A program made the translations under genes and the position numbers. A DNA stretch of 64,000 nt from Setophaga petechia (Eukaryota > Chordata > Aves > Passeriformes > Parulidae), in contig JANCRA010000001.1 in assembly GCA_024362935.1 (NCBI GenBank), positions 53,293,501 through 53,357,500 on the forward strand, written 5' to 3'. Below the pieces are notes generated by a model that was not told the DNA's origin, did no database searches, and was given only the letters and a program-made list of their open reading frames with translations. Positions 1-10,174 of this stretch are shown here, piece by piece; the stretch's first letter is position 1; each line of letters begins with the position of its first letter.

Positions 1-345
1 CCTAGGGTAAGGGTTTTTTAATCCAGAAAGCCCTGAGCTTTAGGCACACTGCAACTGCAAAAGGTATCCCAAGGGGAGCGCAAAAGCGCCACAACATGGC
101 TGCCTCCACAGCTTTTTCTTTGGTGCCATCCCTAACCCTAGGCTGATTTACCTGTCTAGGGCTAGGGTTAGGGTTACGCCTAGGGTTAGGGTTTTTTAAA
201 TGAGAAAGGCTTGAGCTCCAGACACAATTCAGCAGGCAAAGGCATCCCAAGGGGATCGAAAAACTGCCACAACATGGCTGCCTCCGCACATTTTCCTTGG
301 GACCGTCCCTAACCCTAGGCTGATTGACCAGTTTAGTAGTTAGGG
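1..345 (+). repeat. Partial first dimer (truncated by window edge)
   Basis: The unit begins at the sixth base of the A half (CCTAGGGTAAGG), so five bases lie outside the window. Its B half has one T fewer than usual in the CACATTTTTCC run. It shares the unusual GAGCTTTAGGCAC variant with the unit at 15791, which places it at the left edge of the 15.8-kb long-range duplication. Confidence 0.9.
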
Positions 346-697
346 TTACGCCTAGGGTAAGGGTTTTTTTAATCCAGAAAGCCCTGAGCTCCAGGCACAC
401 TGCAACTGCAAAAGGTACCCCAAGGGGAGCGCAAAAGCGCCGCGACATGGCTGCCTCCACAGCTTTTTCTTTGGTGCCATCCCTAACCCTAGGCTGATTT
501 ACCTGTCTAGGGCTAGGGTTAGGGTTACGCCTAGCGTTAAGGTTTTTTAAATGAGAAAGGCTTGAGCTCCAGACACAATTCAGCTGGCAAAGGCATCCCA
601 AGGGGATCGAAAAAGTGCCGCAACATGGCTGCCTCCGCACATTTTTCCTTGGGACCGTCCCTAACCCTAGGTTGATTGACCAGTTTAGTAGTTAGGG
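346..697 (+). repeat. 352-bp dimer with one-base T-run expansion
   Basis: The unit is one base longer than the norm because the T-run after GGGTAAGGG has seven T rather than six, near position 365. It is one of only four units in the window with a net gain; the others start at 40879, 61047 and 62101. The copy at 16142 in the long-range duplicate has the usual six T, so the gain arose after that duplication or was lost in the duplicate. Confidence 0.85.
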
Positions 698-1048
698 TTA
701 CGCCTAGGGTAAGGGTTTTTTAATCCAGAAAGCCCTGAGCTCCAGGCACACTGCAACTGCAAAAGGTATCCCAAGGGGAGCGCAAAAGCTCCGCGACATC
801 GCTGCCTCCACAGCTTTTTCTTTGGTGCCATCCCTAACCCTAGGCTGATTTACCTGTCTAGGGCTAGGGTTAGGGTTAAGCCTAGGGTTAGGGTTTTTTA
901 AATGAGAAAGGCTTGAGCTCCAGACACAATTCAGCAGGCAAAGGCATCCCAAGGGGATCGAAAAAGTGCCACAACATGGCTGCCTCCGCACATTTTTCCT
1001 TGGGACCGTCCCTAACCCTAGGCTGATTGACCAGTTTAGTAGTTAGGG

Positions 1049-1226
1049 TTACGCCTAGGGTAAGGGTTTTTTAATCCAGAAAGCCCTCAGTTCCAGGCAC
1101 GCTGCCACTGCAAAAGGTATCCCAAGGGTAGCGCAAAAGCTCCACAACATGGCTGCCTCCACAGCTTTTTCTTTGGTGCCATCCCTAACCCTAGGCTGAT
1201 TTACCTGTCTAGGGCTAGGGTTAGGG
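1049..1226 (+). repeat. A half-monomer (178 bp), example
   Basis: The half starts with a telomere-like tract (CCTAGGGTAAGGG), followed by a T6 run, AATCCAGAAAGCCC, a GGCAC-CTGC-TGCAAAAGG segment and CATGGCTGCCTCCACAG. Then come TTTTTCTTTGGTGCC, CCCTAACCCTAGGCTGATTT, and finally CTAGGGCTAGGGTTAGGG. The last 12 bases are the exact reverse complement of CCCTAACCCTAG upstream. A and B are clearly homologous along their whole length by eye, but diverged enough that each keeps its own identity across the array. Confidence 0.93.
1183..1226. other. Inverted telomere-like repeat (hairpin-capable), example
   Basis: CCCTAACCCTAG at 1183-1194 and CTAGGGTTAGGG at 1215-1226 are exact reverse complements, 12 bp each, separated by a 20-base spacer. 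The pair can form a stem-loop on a single strand or a small cruciform. The same arrangement recurs in nearly every A half. The B half has the left arm but only an imperfect right arm (CTAGGGTAAGGG) in the next unit. Confidence 0.85.
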
Positions 1227-1241
1227 TTACGCCTAGGGTTA
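1186..1241. promoter_or_regulatory. Cluster of TRF1/TRF2-type half-sites (YTAGGGTTR), example
   Basis: Sites matching YTAGGGTTR, the half-site of vertebrate TRF1/TRF2 Myb domains, lie at 1186-1194 (minus strand) and at 1215-1223, 1221-1229 and 1233-1241 (plus strand). The same dimer has two more, at 1364-1372 (minus) and 1394-1402 (plus, running into the next unit). That makes six per 351 bp. The match is seen directly; actual binding is inference. Confidence 0.6.
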
Positions 1242-1244
1242 GGG
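1212..1244 (+). other. G-quadruplex motif spanning the A/B boundary, example
   Basis: Five GGG runs lie at 1212-1214, 1218-1220, 1224-1226, 1236-1238 and 1242-1244, with loops of 3, 3, 9 and 3 bases (CTA, TTA, TTACGCCTA, TTA). Four runs with short loops are enough for a canonical intramolecular quadruplex. The motif is present at the A/B boundary of most dimers; copies reading GGGCTAGAGTTAGGG lose one run. Confidence 0.8.
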
Positions 1245-1399
1245 TTTTTTAAATGAGAAAGGCTTGAGCTCCAGACACAATTCAGCAGGTAAAGGCATCC
1301 CAAGGGGATCGAAAAAGTGCCGCAACATGGCTGCCTCCGCACATTTTTCCTTGGGACCGTCCCTAACCCTAGGCTGATTGACTAGTTTAGTAGTTAGGG
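1227..1399 (+). repeat. B half-monomer (173 bp), example
   Basis: The half starts TTACGCCTAGGGTTAGGG; many copies in the left 30 kb read TTAAGCC instead. It continues with a T6 run, AAATGAGAAAGGCTTGAG, CACAATTCAGC, GGCAAAGGCATCCC, the CATGGCTGCCTCCGCACA segment and CCTTGGGACCGTCCCTAACC. It ends CTAGGCTGATTGACCAGTTT, followed by either AGTAGTTAGGG or AGGGGTTAGGG. The choice between these two endings is the commonest polymorphism in the array. Confidence 0.93.
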
Positions 1400-1740
1400 T
1401 TACGCCTAGGGTAAGGGTTTTTTAATCCAGAAAGCCCTGAGCTCCAGGCACACTGCAACTGCAAAAAGTATCCCAAGGGAAGCGCAAAAGCGCCGCGACA
1501 TCGCTGCCTCCACAGCTTTTTCTTTGGTGCCATCCCTAACCCTAGGCTGATTTACCTGTCTAGGGCTAGGGTTAGGGTTAAGCCTAGGGTTAGGGTTTTT
1601 TAAATGAGAAAGGCTTGAGCTCCAGACACAATTCAGCTGGCAAAGGCATCCCAAGGGTATCGAAAAAGTGCCACAACATGGCTGCCTCCGCACATTTTTC
1701 CTTGGGACCGTCCCTAACCCTAGGCTGATTGAGCAGTTTA

Positions 1741-1768
1741 GGGGTTAGGGTTACGCCTAGGGTAAGGG
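1741..1768 (+). other. Second G-quadruplex motif at B/A boundary (GGGG-variant), example
   Basis: G-runs lie at 1741-1744, 1748-1750, 1760-1762 and 1766-1768, with loops of 3, 9 and 3 bases. This site exists only in dimers whose B half ends AGGGGTTAGGG. Dimers ending AGTAGTTAGGG have three runs and fall short of the motif, so the second quadruplex site is polymorphic along the array. Confidence 0.7.
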
Positions 1769-4700
1769 TTTTTTAATCCAGAAAGCCCTGAGCTCCAGGC
1801 ACACTGCAACTGCAAAAGGTATCCCAAGGGGAGCGCAAAAGCGCCGCGACATCGCTGCCTCCACAGCTTTTTCTTTGGTGCCATCCCTAACCCTAGGCTG
1901 ATTTACCTGTCTAGGGCTAGGGTTAGGGTTAAGCCTAGGGTTAGGGTTTTTTAAATGAGAAAGACTAGAGCTCCAGACACAATTCAGCAGGCAAAGGCAT
2001 CCCAAGGGGATCGCAAAAGTGCCACAACATGGCTGCCTCCGCACATTTTTCCTTGGGACCGTCCCTAACCCTAGGCTGATTGACCAGTTTAGGGGTTAGG
2101 GTTACGCCTAGGGTAAGGGTTTTTTAATCCAGAAAGCCCTGAGCTCCAGGCACACTGCAACTGCAAAAGGTATCCCAAGGGGAGCGCAAAAGCGCCACAA
2201 CATGGCTGCCTCCACAGCTTTTTCTTTGGTGCCATCCCTAACCCTAGGCTGATTTACCTGTCTAGGGCTAGGGTTAGGGTTACGCCTAGGGTTAGGGTTT
2301 TTTAAATGAGAAAGGCTTGAGCTCCAGACACAATTCAGCTGGCAAAGGCATCCCAAGGGGATCGAAAAAGTGCCACAACATGGCTGCCTCCGCACATTTT
2401 TCCTTGGGACCGTCCCTAACCCTAGGCTGATTGACCAGTTTAGTAGTTAGGGTTACGCCTAGGGTAAGGGTTTTTTAATCCAGAAAGCCCTGAGCTCCAG
2501 GCACACTGCAACTGCAAAAGGTATCCCAAGGGGAGCGCAAAAGCGCCGCGACATGGCTGCCTCCACAGCTTTTTCTTTGGTGCCATCCCTAACCCTAGGC
2601 TGATTTACCTGTCTAGGGCTAGGGTTAGGGTTACGCCTAGCGTTAAGGTTTTTGAAATGAGAAAGGCTTGAGCTCCAGACACAATTCAGCTGGCAAAGGC
2701 ATCCCAAGGGGATCGAAAAAGTGCCGCAACATGGCTGCCTCCGCACATTTTTCCTTGGGACTGTCCCTAACCCTAGGTTGATTGACCAGTTTAGTAGTTA
2801 GGGTTACGCCTAGGGTAAGGGTTTTTTAATCCAGAAAGCCCTGAGCTCCAGGCACACTGCAACTGCAAAAGGTATCCCAAGGGGAGCGCAAAAGCGCCGC
2901 GACATGGCTGCCTCCACAGCTTTTTCTTTGGTGCCATCCCTAACCCTAGGCTGATTTACCTGTCTAGGGCTAGGGTTAGGGTTAAGCCTAGGGTTAGGGT
3001 TTTTTAAATGAGAAAGGCTTGAGCTCCAGACACAATTCAGCAGGCAAAGGCATCCCAAGGGGATTGAAAAACTGCCACAACATGGCTGCCTCCGCACATT
3101 TTTCCTTGGGACCGTCCCTAACCCTAGGCTGATTGACCAGTTTAGGAGTTAGGGTCACGCCTAGGGTAAGGGTTTTTTAATCCAGAAAGCCCTGAGCTCC
3201 AGGCACGCTGCCACTGCAAAAGGTATCCCAAGGGGAGCGCAAAAGCTCCACAACATGGCTGCCTCCACAGCTTTTTCTTTGCTGCCATCCCTAACCCTAG
3301 GCTGATTTACCTGTCTAGGGCTAGGGTTAGGGTTACGCCTAGGGTTAGGGTTTTTTAAATGAGAAAGGCTTGAGCTCCAGACACAATTCAGCAGGTAAAG
3401 GCATCCCAAGGGGATCGAAAAAGTGCCACAACATGGCTGCCTCCGCACATTTTTCCTTGGGACCGTCCCTAACCCTAGGCTGATTGACTAGTTTAGTAGT
3501 TAGGGTTACGCCTAGGGTAAGGGTTTTTTAATCCAGAAAGCCCTGAGCTCCAGGCACACTGCAACTGCAAAAAGTATCCCAAGGGGAGCGCAAAAGCGCC
3601 GCGACATCGCTGCCTCCACAGCTTTTTCTTTGGTGCCATCCCTAACCCTAGGCTGATTTACCTGTCTAGGGCTAGAGTTAGGGTTACGCCTAGGGTTAGG
3701 GTTTTTTAAATGAGAAAGGCTTGAGCTCCAGACACAATTCAGCTGGCAAAGGCATCCCAAGGGGATCGAAAAAGTGCCACAACATGGCTGCCTCCGCACA
3801 TTTTTCCTTGGGACCGTCCCTAACCCTAGGCTGATTGAGCAGTTTAGGGGTTAGGGTTACGCCTAGGGTAAGGGTTTTTTAATCCAGAAAGCCCTGAGCT
3901 CCAGGCACACTGCGACTGCAATAGGTATCCCAAGGGGAGCGCAAAAGCGCCTCGACATCGCTGCCTCCACAGCTTTTTCTTTGGTGCCATCCCTAACCCT
4001 AGGCTGATTTACCTGTCTAGGGCTAGGGTTAGGGTTAAGCCTAGGGTTAGGGTTTTTTAAATGAGAAAGGCTTGAGCTCCAGACACAATTCAGCTGGCAA
4101 AGGCATCCCAAGGGGATCGAAAAAGTGCCACAACATGGCTGCCTCCCCACATTTTTCCTTGGGACCGTCCCTAACCCTAGGCTGATTGACCAGTTTAGGG
4201 GTTAGGGTTACGCCTAGGGTAAGGGTTTTTTAATCCAGAAAGCCCTGAGCTCCAGGCACACTGCAACTGCAAAAGGTATCCCAAGGGGAGCGCAAAAGCG
4301 CCGCGACATCGCTGCCTCCACAGCTTTTTCTTTGGTGCCATCCCTAACCCTAGGCTGATTTACCTGTCTAGGGCTAGGGTTAGGGTTAAGCCTAGGGTTA
4401 GGGTTTTTGAAATGAGAAAGGCTTGAGCTCCAGACACAATTCAGCAGGCAAAGGCATCCCAAGGGGATCGCAAAAGTGCCACAACATGGCTGCCTCCGCA
4501 CATTTTTCCTTGGGACCGTCCCTAACCCTAGGCTGATTGACCAGTTTAGGGGTTAGGGTTACGCCTAGGGTAAGGGTTTTTTAATCCAGAAAGCCCTGAG
4601 CTCCAGGCACACTGCAACTGCAAAAGGTATCGCAAGGGGAGCGCAAGAGCGCCACAACATGGCTGCCTCCACAGCTTTTTCTTTGGTGCCTTCCCTAACC

Positions 4701-5260
4701 CTAGGCTGATTTACCTGTCTAGGGCTAGGGTTAGGGTTACGCCTAGGGTTAGGGTTTTTTAAATGAGAAAGGCTTGAGCTCCAGACACAATTCAGCTGGC
4801 AAAGGCATCCCAAGGGGATCGAAAAAGTGCCACAACATGGCTGCCTCCGCACATTTTTCCTTGGGACCGTCCCTAACCCTAGGCTGATTGACCAGTTTAG
4901 GGGTTAGGGTTACGCCTAGGGTAAGGGTTTTTTAATCCAGAAAGCCCTGAGCTCCAGGCACACTGCAACTGCAAAAGGTATCCCAAGGGGAGCGCAAAAG
5001 CGCCTCGACATCGCTGCCTCCACAGCTTTTTCTTTGGTGCCATCCCTAACCCTAGGCTGATTTACCTGTCTAGGGCTAGGGTTAGGGTTACGCCTAGGGT
5101 TAGGGTTTTTGAAATGAGAAAGGCTTGAGCTCCAGACACAATTCAGCTGGCAAAGGCATCCCAAGGGGATCGAAAAAGTGCCACAACATGGCTGCCTCCG
5201 CACATTTTTCCTTGGGACCGTCCCTAACCCTAGGCTGATTGACCAGTTTAGGGGTTAGGG

Positions 5261-7015
5261 TTACGCCTAGGGTGAGGGTTTTTTAATCCAGAAAGCCCTG
5301 AGCTCCAGGCACGCTGCAACTGCAAAAGGTATCCCAAGGGGAGCGCAAAAGCGCCGCGACATCGCTGCCTCCCCAGCTTTTTCTTTGGTGCCATCCCTAA
5401 CCCTAGGCTGATTTACCTGTCTAGGGCTAGGGTTAGGGTTAAGCCTAGGGTTAGGGTTTTTTAAATGAGAAAGGCTTGAGCTCCAGACACAATTCAGCAG
5501 GCAAAGGCATCCCAAGGGGATCGAAAAAGTGCCACAACATGGCTGCCTCCCCACATTTTTCCTTGGGACCGTCCCTAACCCTAGGCTGATTGACCAGTTT
5601 AGGGGTTAGGGTTACGCCTAGGGTAAGGGTTTTTTAATCCAGAAAGCCCTGAGCTCCAGGCACACTGCAACTGCAAAAGGTATCCCAAGGGGAGCGCAAG
5701 AGCGCCACAACATGGCTGCCTCCACAGCTTTTTCTTTGGTGCCATCCCTTACCCTAGGCTGATTTACCTGTCTAGGGCTAGGGTTAGGGTTACGCCTAGG
5801 GTTAGGGTTTTTTAAATGAGAAAGGCTTGAGCTCCAGACACAATTCAGCTGGCAAAGGCATCCCAAGGGGATCGAAAAAGTGCCACAACATGGCTGCCTC
5901 CGCACATTTTTCCTTGGGACCGTCCCTAACCCTAGGCTGATTGACCAGTTTAGTAGTTAGGGTTACGCCTAGGGTAAGGGTTTTTTAATCCAGAAAGCCC
6001 TGAGCTCCAGGCACACTGCAACTGCAAAAGGTATCCCAAGGGGAGCGCAAAAGCGCCGCGACATCGCTGCCTCCACAGCTTTTTCTTTGGTGCCATCCCT
6101 AACCCTAGGCTGATTTACCTGTCTAGGGCTAGGGTTAGGGTTAAGCCTAGGGTTAGGGTTTTTTAAATGAGAAAGGCTTGAGCTCCAGACACAATTCAGC
6201 TGGCAAAGGCATCCCAAGGGGATCGAAAAAGTGCCACAACATGGCTGCCTCCGCACATTTTTCCTTGGGACCGTCCCTAACCCTAGGTTGATTGACCAGT
6301 TTAGTAGTTAGGGTTACGCCTAGGGTAAGGGTTTTTTAATCCAGAAAGCCCTGAGCTCCAGGCACACTGCAACTGCAAAAGGTATCCCAAGGGGAGCGCA
6401 AAAGCGCCACGACATCGCTGCCTCCACAGCTTTTTCTTTGGTGCCATCCCTAACCCTAGGCTGATTTACCTGTCTAGGGCTAGGGTTAGGGTTAAGCCTA
6501 GGGTTAGGGTTTTTGAAATGAGAAAGGCTTGAGCTCCAGAAACAATTCAGCTGGCAAAGGCATCCCAAGGGGATCGAAAAAGTGCCACAACATGGCTGCC
6601 TCCGCACATTTTTCCTTGGGACCGTCCCTAACCCTAGGCTGATTGACCAGTTTAGGGGTTAGGGTTACGCCTAGGGTAAGGGTTTTTTAATCCAGAAAGC
6701 CCTGAGCTCCAGGCACACTGCAACTGCAAAAGGTATCCCAAGGGGAGCGCAAAAGCGCCGCGACATCGCTGCCTCCACAGCTTTTTCTTTGGTGCCATCC
6801 CTAACCCTAGGCTGATTTACCTGTCTAGGGCTAGGGTTAGGGTTAAGCCTAGTGTTAGGGTTTTTTAAATGAGAAAGACTTGAGCTCCAGACACAATTCA
6901 CCTGGCAAAGGCATCCCAAGGGGATCGAAAAAGTGCCACAACATGGCTGCCTCCGCACATTTTTCCTTGGGACCGTCCCTAACCCTAGGCTGATTGACCA
7001 GTTTAGGGGTTAGGG
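5261..7015 (+). repeat. Long-range duplication, copy 1 segment b
   Basis: Five dimers match 20705-22459 at an offset of 15444 bp (44 units). Markers are GGGTGAGGG with CCTCCCCAGC in the first unit, CCAGAAACAATTC in the fourth, and CTAGTGTTAGGG with AATTCACCTGG in the fifth. Segment a is offset by 45 units, so exactly one dimer was lost from copy 2 or gained in copy 1 between the segments. Confidence 0.8.
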
Positions 7016-8770
7016 TTACGCCTAGGGTAAGGGTTTTTTAATCCAGAAAGCCCTGAGCTCCAGGCACACTGCAACTGCAAAAGGTATCCCAAGGGGAGCG
7101 CAAAAGCGCCTCGACATCGCTGCCTCCACAGCTTTTTCTTTGGTGCCATCCCTAACCCTAGGCTGATTTACCTGTCTAGGGCTAGGGTTAGGGTTAAGCC
7201 TAGGGTTAGGGTTTTTGAAATGAGAAAGGCTTGAGCTCCAGACACAATTCAGCTGGCAAAGGCATCCCAAGGGGATCGAAAAAGTGCCACAACATGGCTG
7301 CCTCCGCACATTTTTCCTTGGGACCGTCCCTAACCCTAGGCTGATTGACCAGTTTAGGGGTTAGGGTTACGCCTAGGGTAAGGGTTTTTTAATCCAGAAA
7401 GCCCTGAGCTCCAGGCACACTGCAACTGCAAAAGGTATCCCAAGGGGAGCGCAAAAGCGCCGCGACATCGCTGCCTCCACAGCTTTTTCTTTGGTGCCAT
7501 CCCTAACCCTAGGCTGATTTACCTGTCTAGGGCTAGGGTTAGGGTTAAGCCTAGGGTTAGGGTTTTTTAAATGAGAAAGGCTTGAGCTCCAGACACAATT
7601 GAGCTGGCAAAGGCATCCCAAGGGGATCGCAAAAGTGCCACAACATGGCTGCCTCCGCACATTTTTCCTTGGGACCGTCCCTAACCCTAGGCTGATTGAC
7701 CAGTTTAGGGGTTAGGGTTACGCCTAGGGTAAGGGTTTTTTAATCCAGAAAGCTCTGAGCTCCAGGCACACTGCAACTGCAAAAGGTATCCCAAGGGGAG
7801 CGCAAGAGCGCCACAACATGGCTGCCTCCACAGCTTTTTCTTTGGTGCCATCCCTAACCCTAGGCTGATTTACCTGTCTAGGGCTAGGGTTAGGGTTAAG
7901 CCTAGGGTTAGGGTTTTTTAAATGAGAAAGGCTTGAGCTCCAGACACAATTCAGCTGGCAAAGGCATCCCAAGGGGATCGAAAAAGTGCCACAACATGGC
8001 TGCCTCCGCACATTTTTCCTTGGGACCGTCCCGAACCCTAGGCTGATTGACCAGTTTAGGGGTTAGGGTTACGCCTAGGGTAAGGGTTTTTTAATCCAGA
8101 AAGCCCTGAGCTCCAGGCACACTGCAACTGCAAAAGGTATCCCAAGGGGAGCGCAAAAGCGCCTCGACATCGCTGCCTCCACAGCTTTTTCTTTGGTGCC
8201 ATCCCTAACCCTAGGCTGATTTACCTGTCTAGGGCTAGGGTTAGGGTTAAGCCTAGGGTTAGGGTTTTTGAAATGAGAAAGGCTTGAGCTCCAGACACAA
8301 TTCAGCTGGCAAAGGCATCCCAAGGGGATCGAAAAAGTGCCACAACATGGCTGCCTCCGCACATTTTTCCTTGGGACCGTCCCTAACCCTAGGCTGATTG
8401 ACCAGTTTAGGGGTTAGGGTTACGCCTAGGGTGAGGGTTTTTTAATCCAGAAAGCCCTGAGCTCCAGGCACGCTGCAACTGCAAAAGGTATCCCAAGGGG
8501 AGCGCAAAAGCGCCGCGACATGGCTGCCTCCACAGCTTTTTATTTGGTGCCATCCCTAACCCTAGGCTGATTTACCTGTCTAGGGCTAGGGTTAGGGTTA
8601 AGCCTAGGGTTAGGGTTTTTGAAATGAGAAAGGCTTGAGCTCCAGACACAATTCAGCAGGCAAAGGCATCCCAAGGGGATCGAAAAAGTGCCACAACATG
8701 GCTGCCTCCCCACATTTTTCCTTGGGACCGTCCCTAACCCTAGGCTGATTGACCAGTTTAGGGGTTAGGG

Positions 8771-10174
8771 TTACGCCTAGGGTAAGGGTTTTTTAATCCA
8801 GAAAGCCCTGAGCTCCAGGCACACTGCAACTGCAAAAGGTATCCCAAGGGGAGCGCAAGAGCGCCACAACATGGCGGCCTCCACAGCTTTTTCTTTGGTG
8901 CCATCCCTAACCCTAGGCTGATTTACCTGTCTAGGGCTAGGGTTAGGGTTACGCCTAGGGTTAGGGTTTTTTAAATGAGAAAGGCTTGAGCTCCAGACAC
9001 AATTCAGCAGGCAAAGGCATCCCAAGGGGATCGAAAAAGTGCCACAACATGGCTGCCTCCGCACATTTTTCCTTGGGACCGTCCCTAACCCTAGGCTGAT
9101 TGACCAGTTTAGTAGTTAGGGTTACGCCTAGGGTAAGGGTTTTTTAATCCAGAAAGCCCTGAGCTCCAGGCACACTGCAACTGCAAAAGGTATCCCAAGG
9201 GGAGGGCAAAAGCGCCGCGACATCGCTGCCTCCACAGCTTTTTCTTTGGTGCCATCCCTAACCCTAGGCTGATTTACCTGTCTAGGGCTAGGGTTAGGGT
9301 TACGCCTAGCGTTAAGGTTTTTTAAATGAGAAAGGCTTGAGCTCCAGACACAATTCAGCTGGCAAAGGCATCCCAAGGGGATCGAAAAAGTGCCGCAACA
9401 TGGCTGCCTCCGCACATTTTTCCTTGGGACCGTCCCTAACCCTAGGTTGATTGACCAGTTTAGTAGTTAGGGTTACGCCTAGGGTAAGGGTTTTTTAATC
9501 CAGAAAGCCCTGAGCTCCAGGCACACTGCAACTGCAAAAGGTATCCCAAGGGGAGCGCAAAAGCGCCGCGACATCGCTGCCTCCACAGCTTTTTCTTTGG
9601 TGCCATCCCTAACCCTAGGCTGATTTACCTGTCTAGGGCTAGAGTGAGGGTTACGCCTAGGGTTAGGGTTTTTTAAATGAGAAAGGCTTGAGCTCCAGAC
9701 ACAATTCGGCAGGCAAAGGCATCCCAAGGGGATCGAAAAAGTGCCACAACATGGCTGCCTCCGCACATTTTTCCTTGGGACCGTCCCTAACCCTAGGCTG
9801 ATTGACCAGTTTAGGGGTTAGGGTTACGCCTAGGGTAAGGGTTTTTTAATCCAGAAAGCCCTGAGCTCCAGGCACACTGCAACTGCAAAAGGTATCCCAA
9901 GGGGAGCCCAAAAGCTCCACAACATGGCTGCCTCCACAGCTTTTTCTTTGGTGCCATCCCTAACCCTAGGCTGATTTACCTGTCTAGGGCTAGGGTTAGG
10001 GTTACGCCTAGGGTTAGGGTTTTTTAAATGAGAAAGGCTTGAGCTCCAGACACAATTCAGCTGGCAAAGGCATCCCAAGAGGATCGAAAAAGTGCCGCAA
10101 CATGGCTGACTCCGCACATTTTTCCTTGGGACCGTCCCTAACCCTAGGCTGATTGACCAGTTTAGGAGTTAGGG
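8771..10174 (+). repeat. Single-copy precursor-like form of the four-dimer block
   Basis: Four dimers at 8771, 9122, 9473 and 9824 have the same marker order as the block repeated at 22460 and 23863: an LWR-type A half, a CTAGCGTTAAGG/CTAGTGTTAAGG type, a CTAGAGTGAGGG type and a GGGGAGCCCAAAAGCTCC type. Here the fourth unit keeps the normal ACGCCTAGGG start and full 351-bp length. It therefore lacks the one-base loss seen in both later copies. It is followed by the GGGTCACGCC unit at 10175, as the later copies are followed by 25266. Confidence 0.72.
8867..8878 (+). promoter_or_regulatory. YY1-type site (CAACATGGCGGC) in an A half
   Basis: One base change turns the usual CAACATGGCTGC into CAACATGGCGGC, which matches the known YY1 consensus CAANATGGCGGC. 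Most other half-units have the near-match with T at the ninth base, or CGACATCGCTGC. Binding is not shown by sequence alone. Confidence 0.4.

Larger units (their letters stand above)
1049..1399 (+). repeat. Representative 351-bp dimer (A + B halves)
   Basis: This is a typical full unit. The A half is 1049-1226 (178 bp) and the B half 1227-1399 (173 bp). Both begin TTACGCCTAGGG and end in TTAGGG. Both contain a T-rich stretch, a GAGCTCCAG-like segment, CATCCCAAGGGGA, CATGGCTGCCTCC and CCCTAACCCTAGGCTGATT in the same order. They differ elsewhere, for example AATCCAGAAAGCCC in A against AAATGAGAAAGGCTTG in B. This particular copy carries the GCTGCCACTGC and AAGGGTAGCGC variants that also mark units at 12632, 16844 and 28949. 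Confidence 0.95.
1..4558 (+). repeat. Long-range duplication, copy 1 segment a
   Basis: This stretch matches 15796-20353 unit for unit at an offset of 15795 bp. Shared rare markers include GAGCTTTAGGCAC (about 35 and 15830), GACTAGAGCTCC (about 1963 and 17758), GGGTCACGCC (3155 and 18950) and TGCGACTGCAATAGG (3911 and 19706). The few differences seen include CCCTCAGTTCC against CCCTGAGTTCC and AGCTTTTTCT against AGCTGTTTCT, so the copies are close to but not fully identical. Confidence 0.85.

Noticed and set aside
704..991. Minus-strand open frame of about 95 codons recurring in almost every dimer
   Set aside because: The frame persists because 351 is a multiple of three and the units are copies. 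The apparent start is GTG, stops lie in the telomere-like tract of every unit, and the frame is broken by substitutions or one-base indels in many units. The two halves of the predicted peptide simply reflect the B and A half-repeats.
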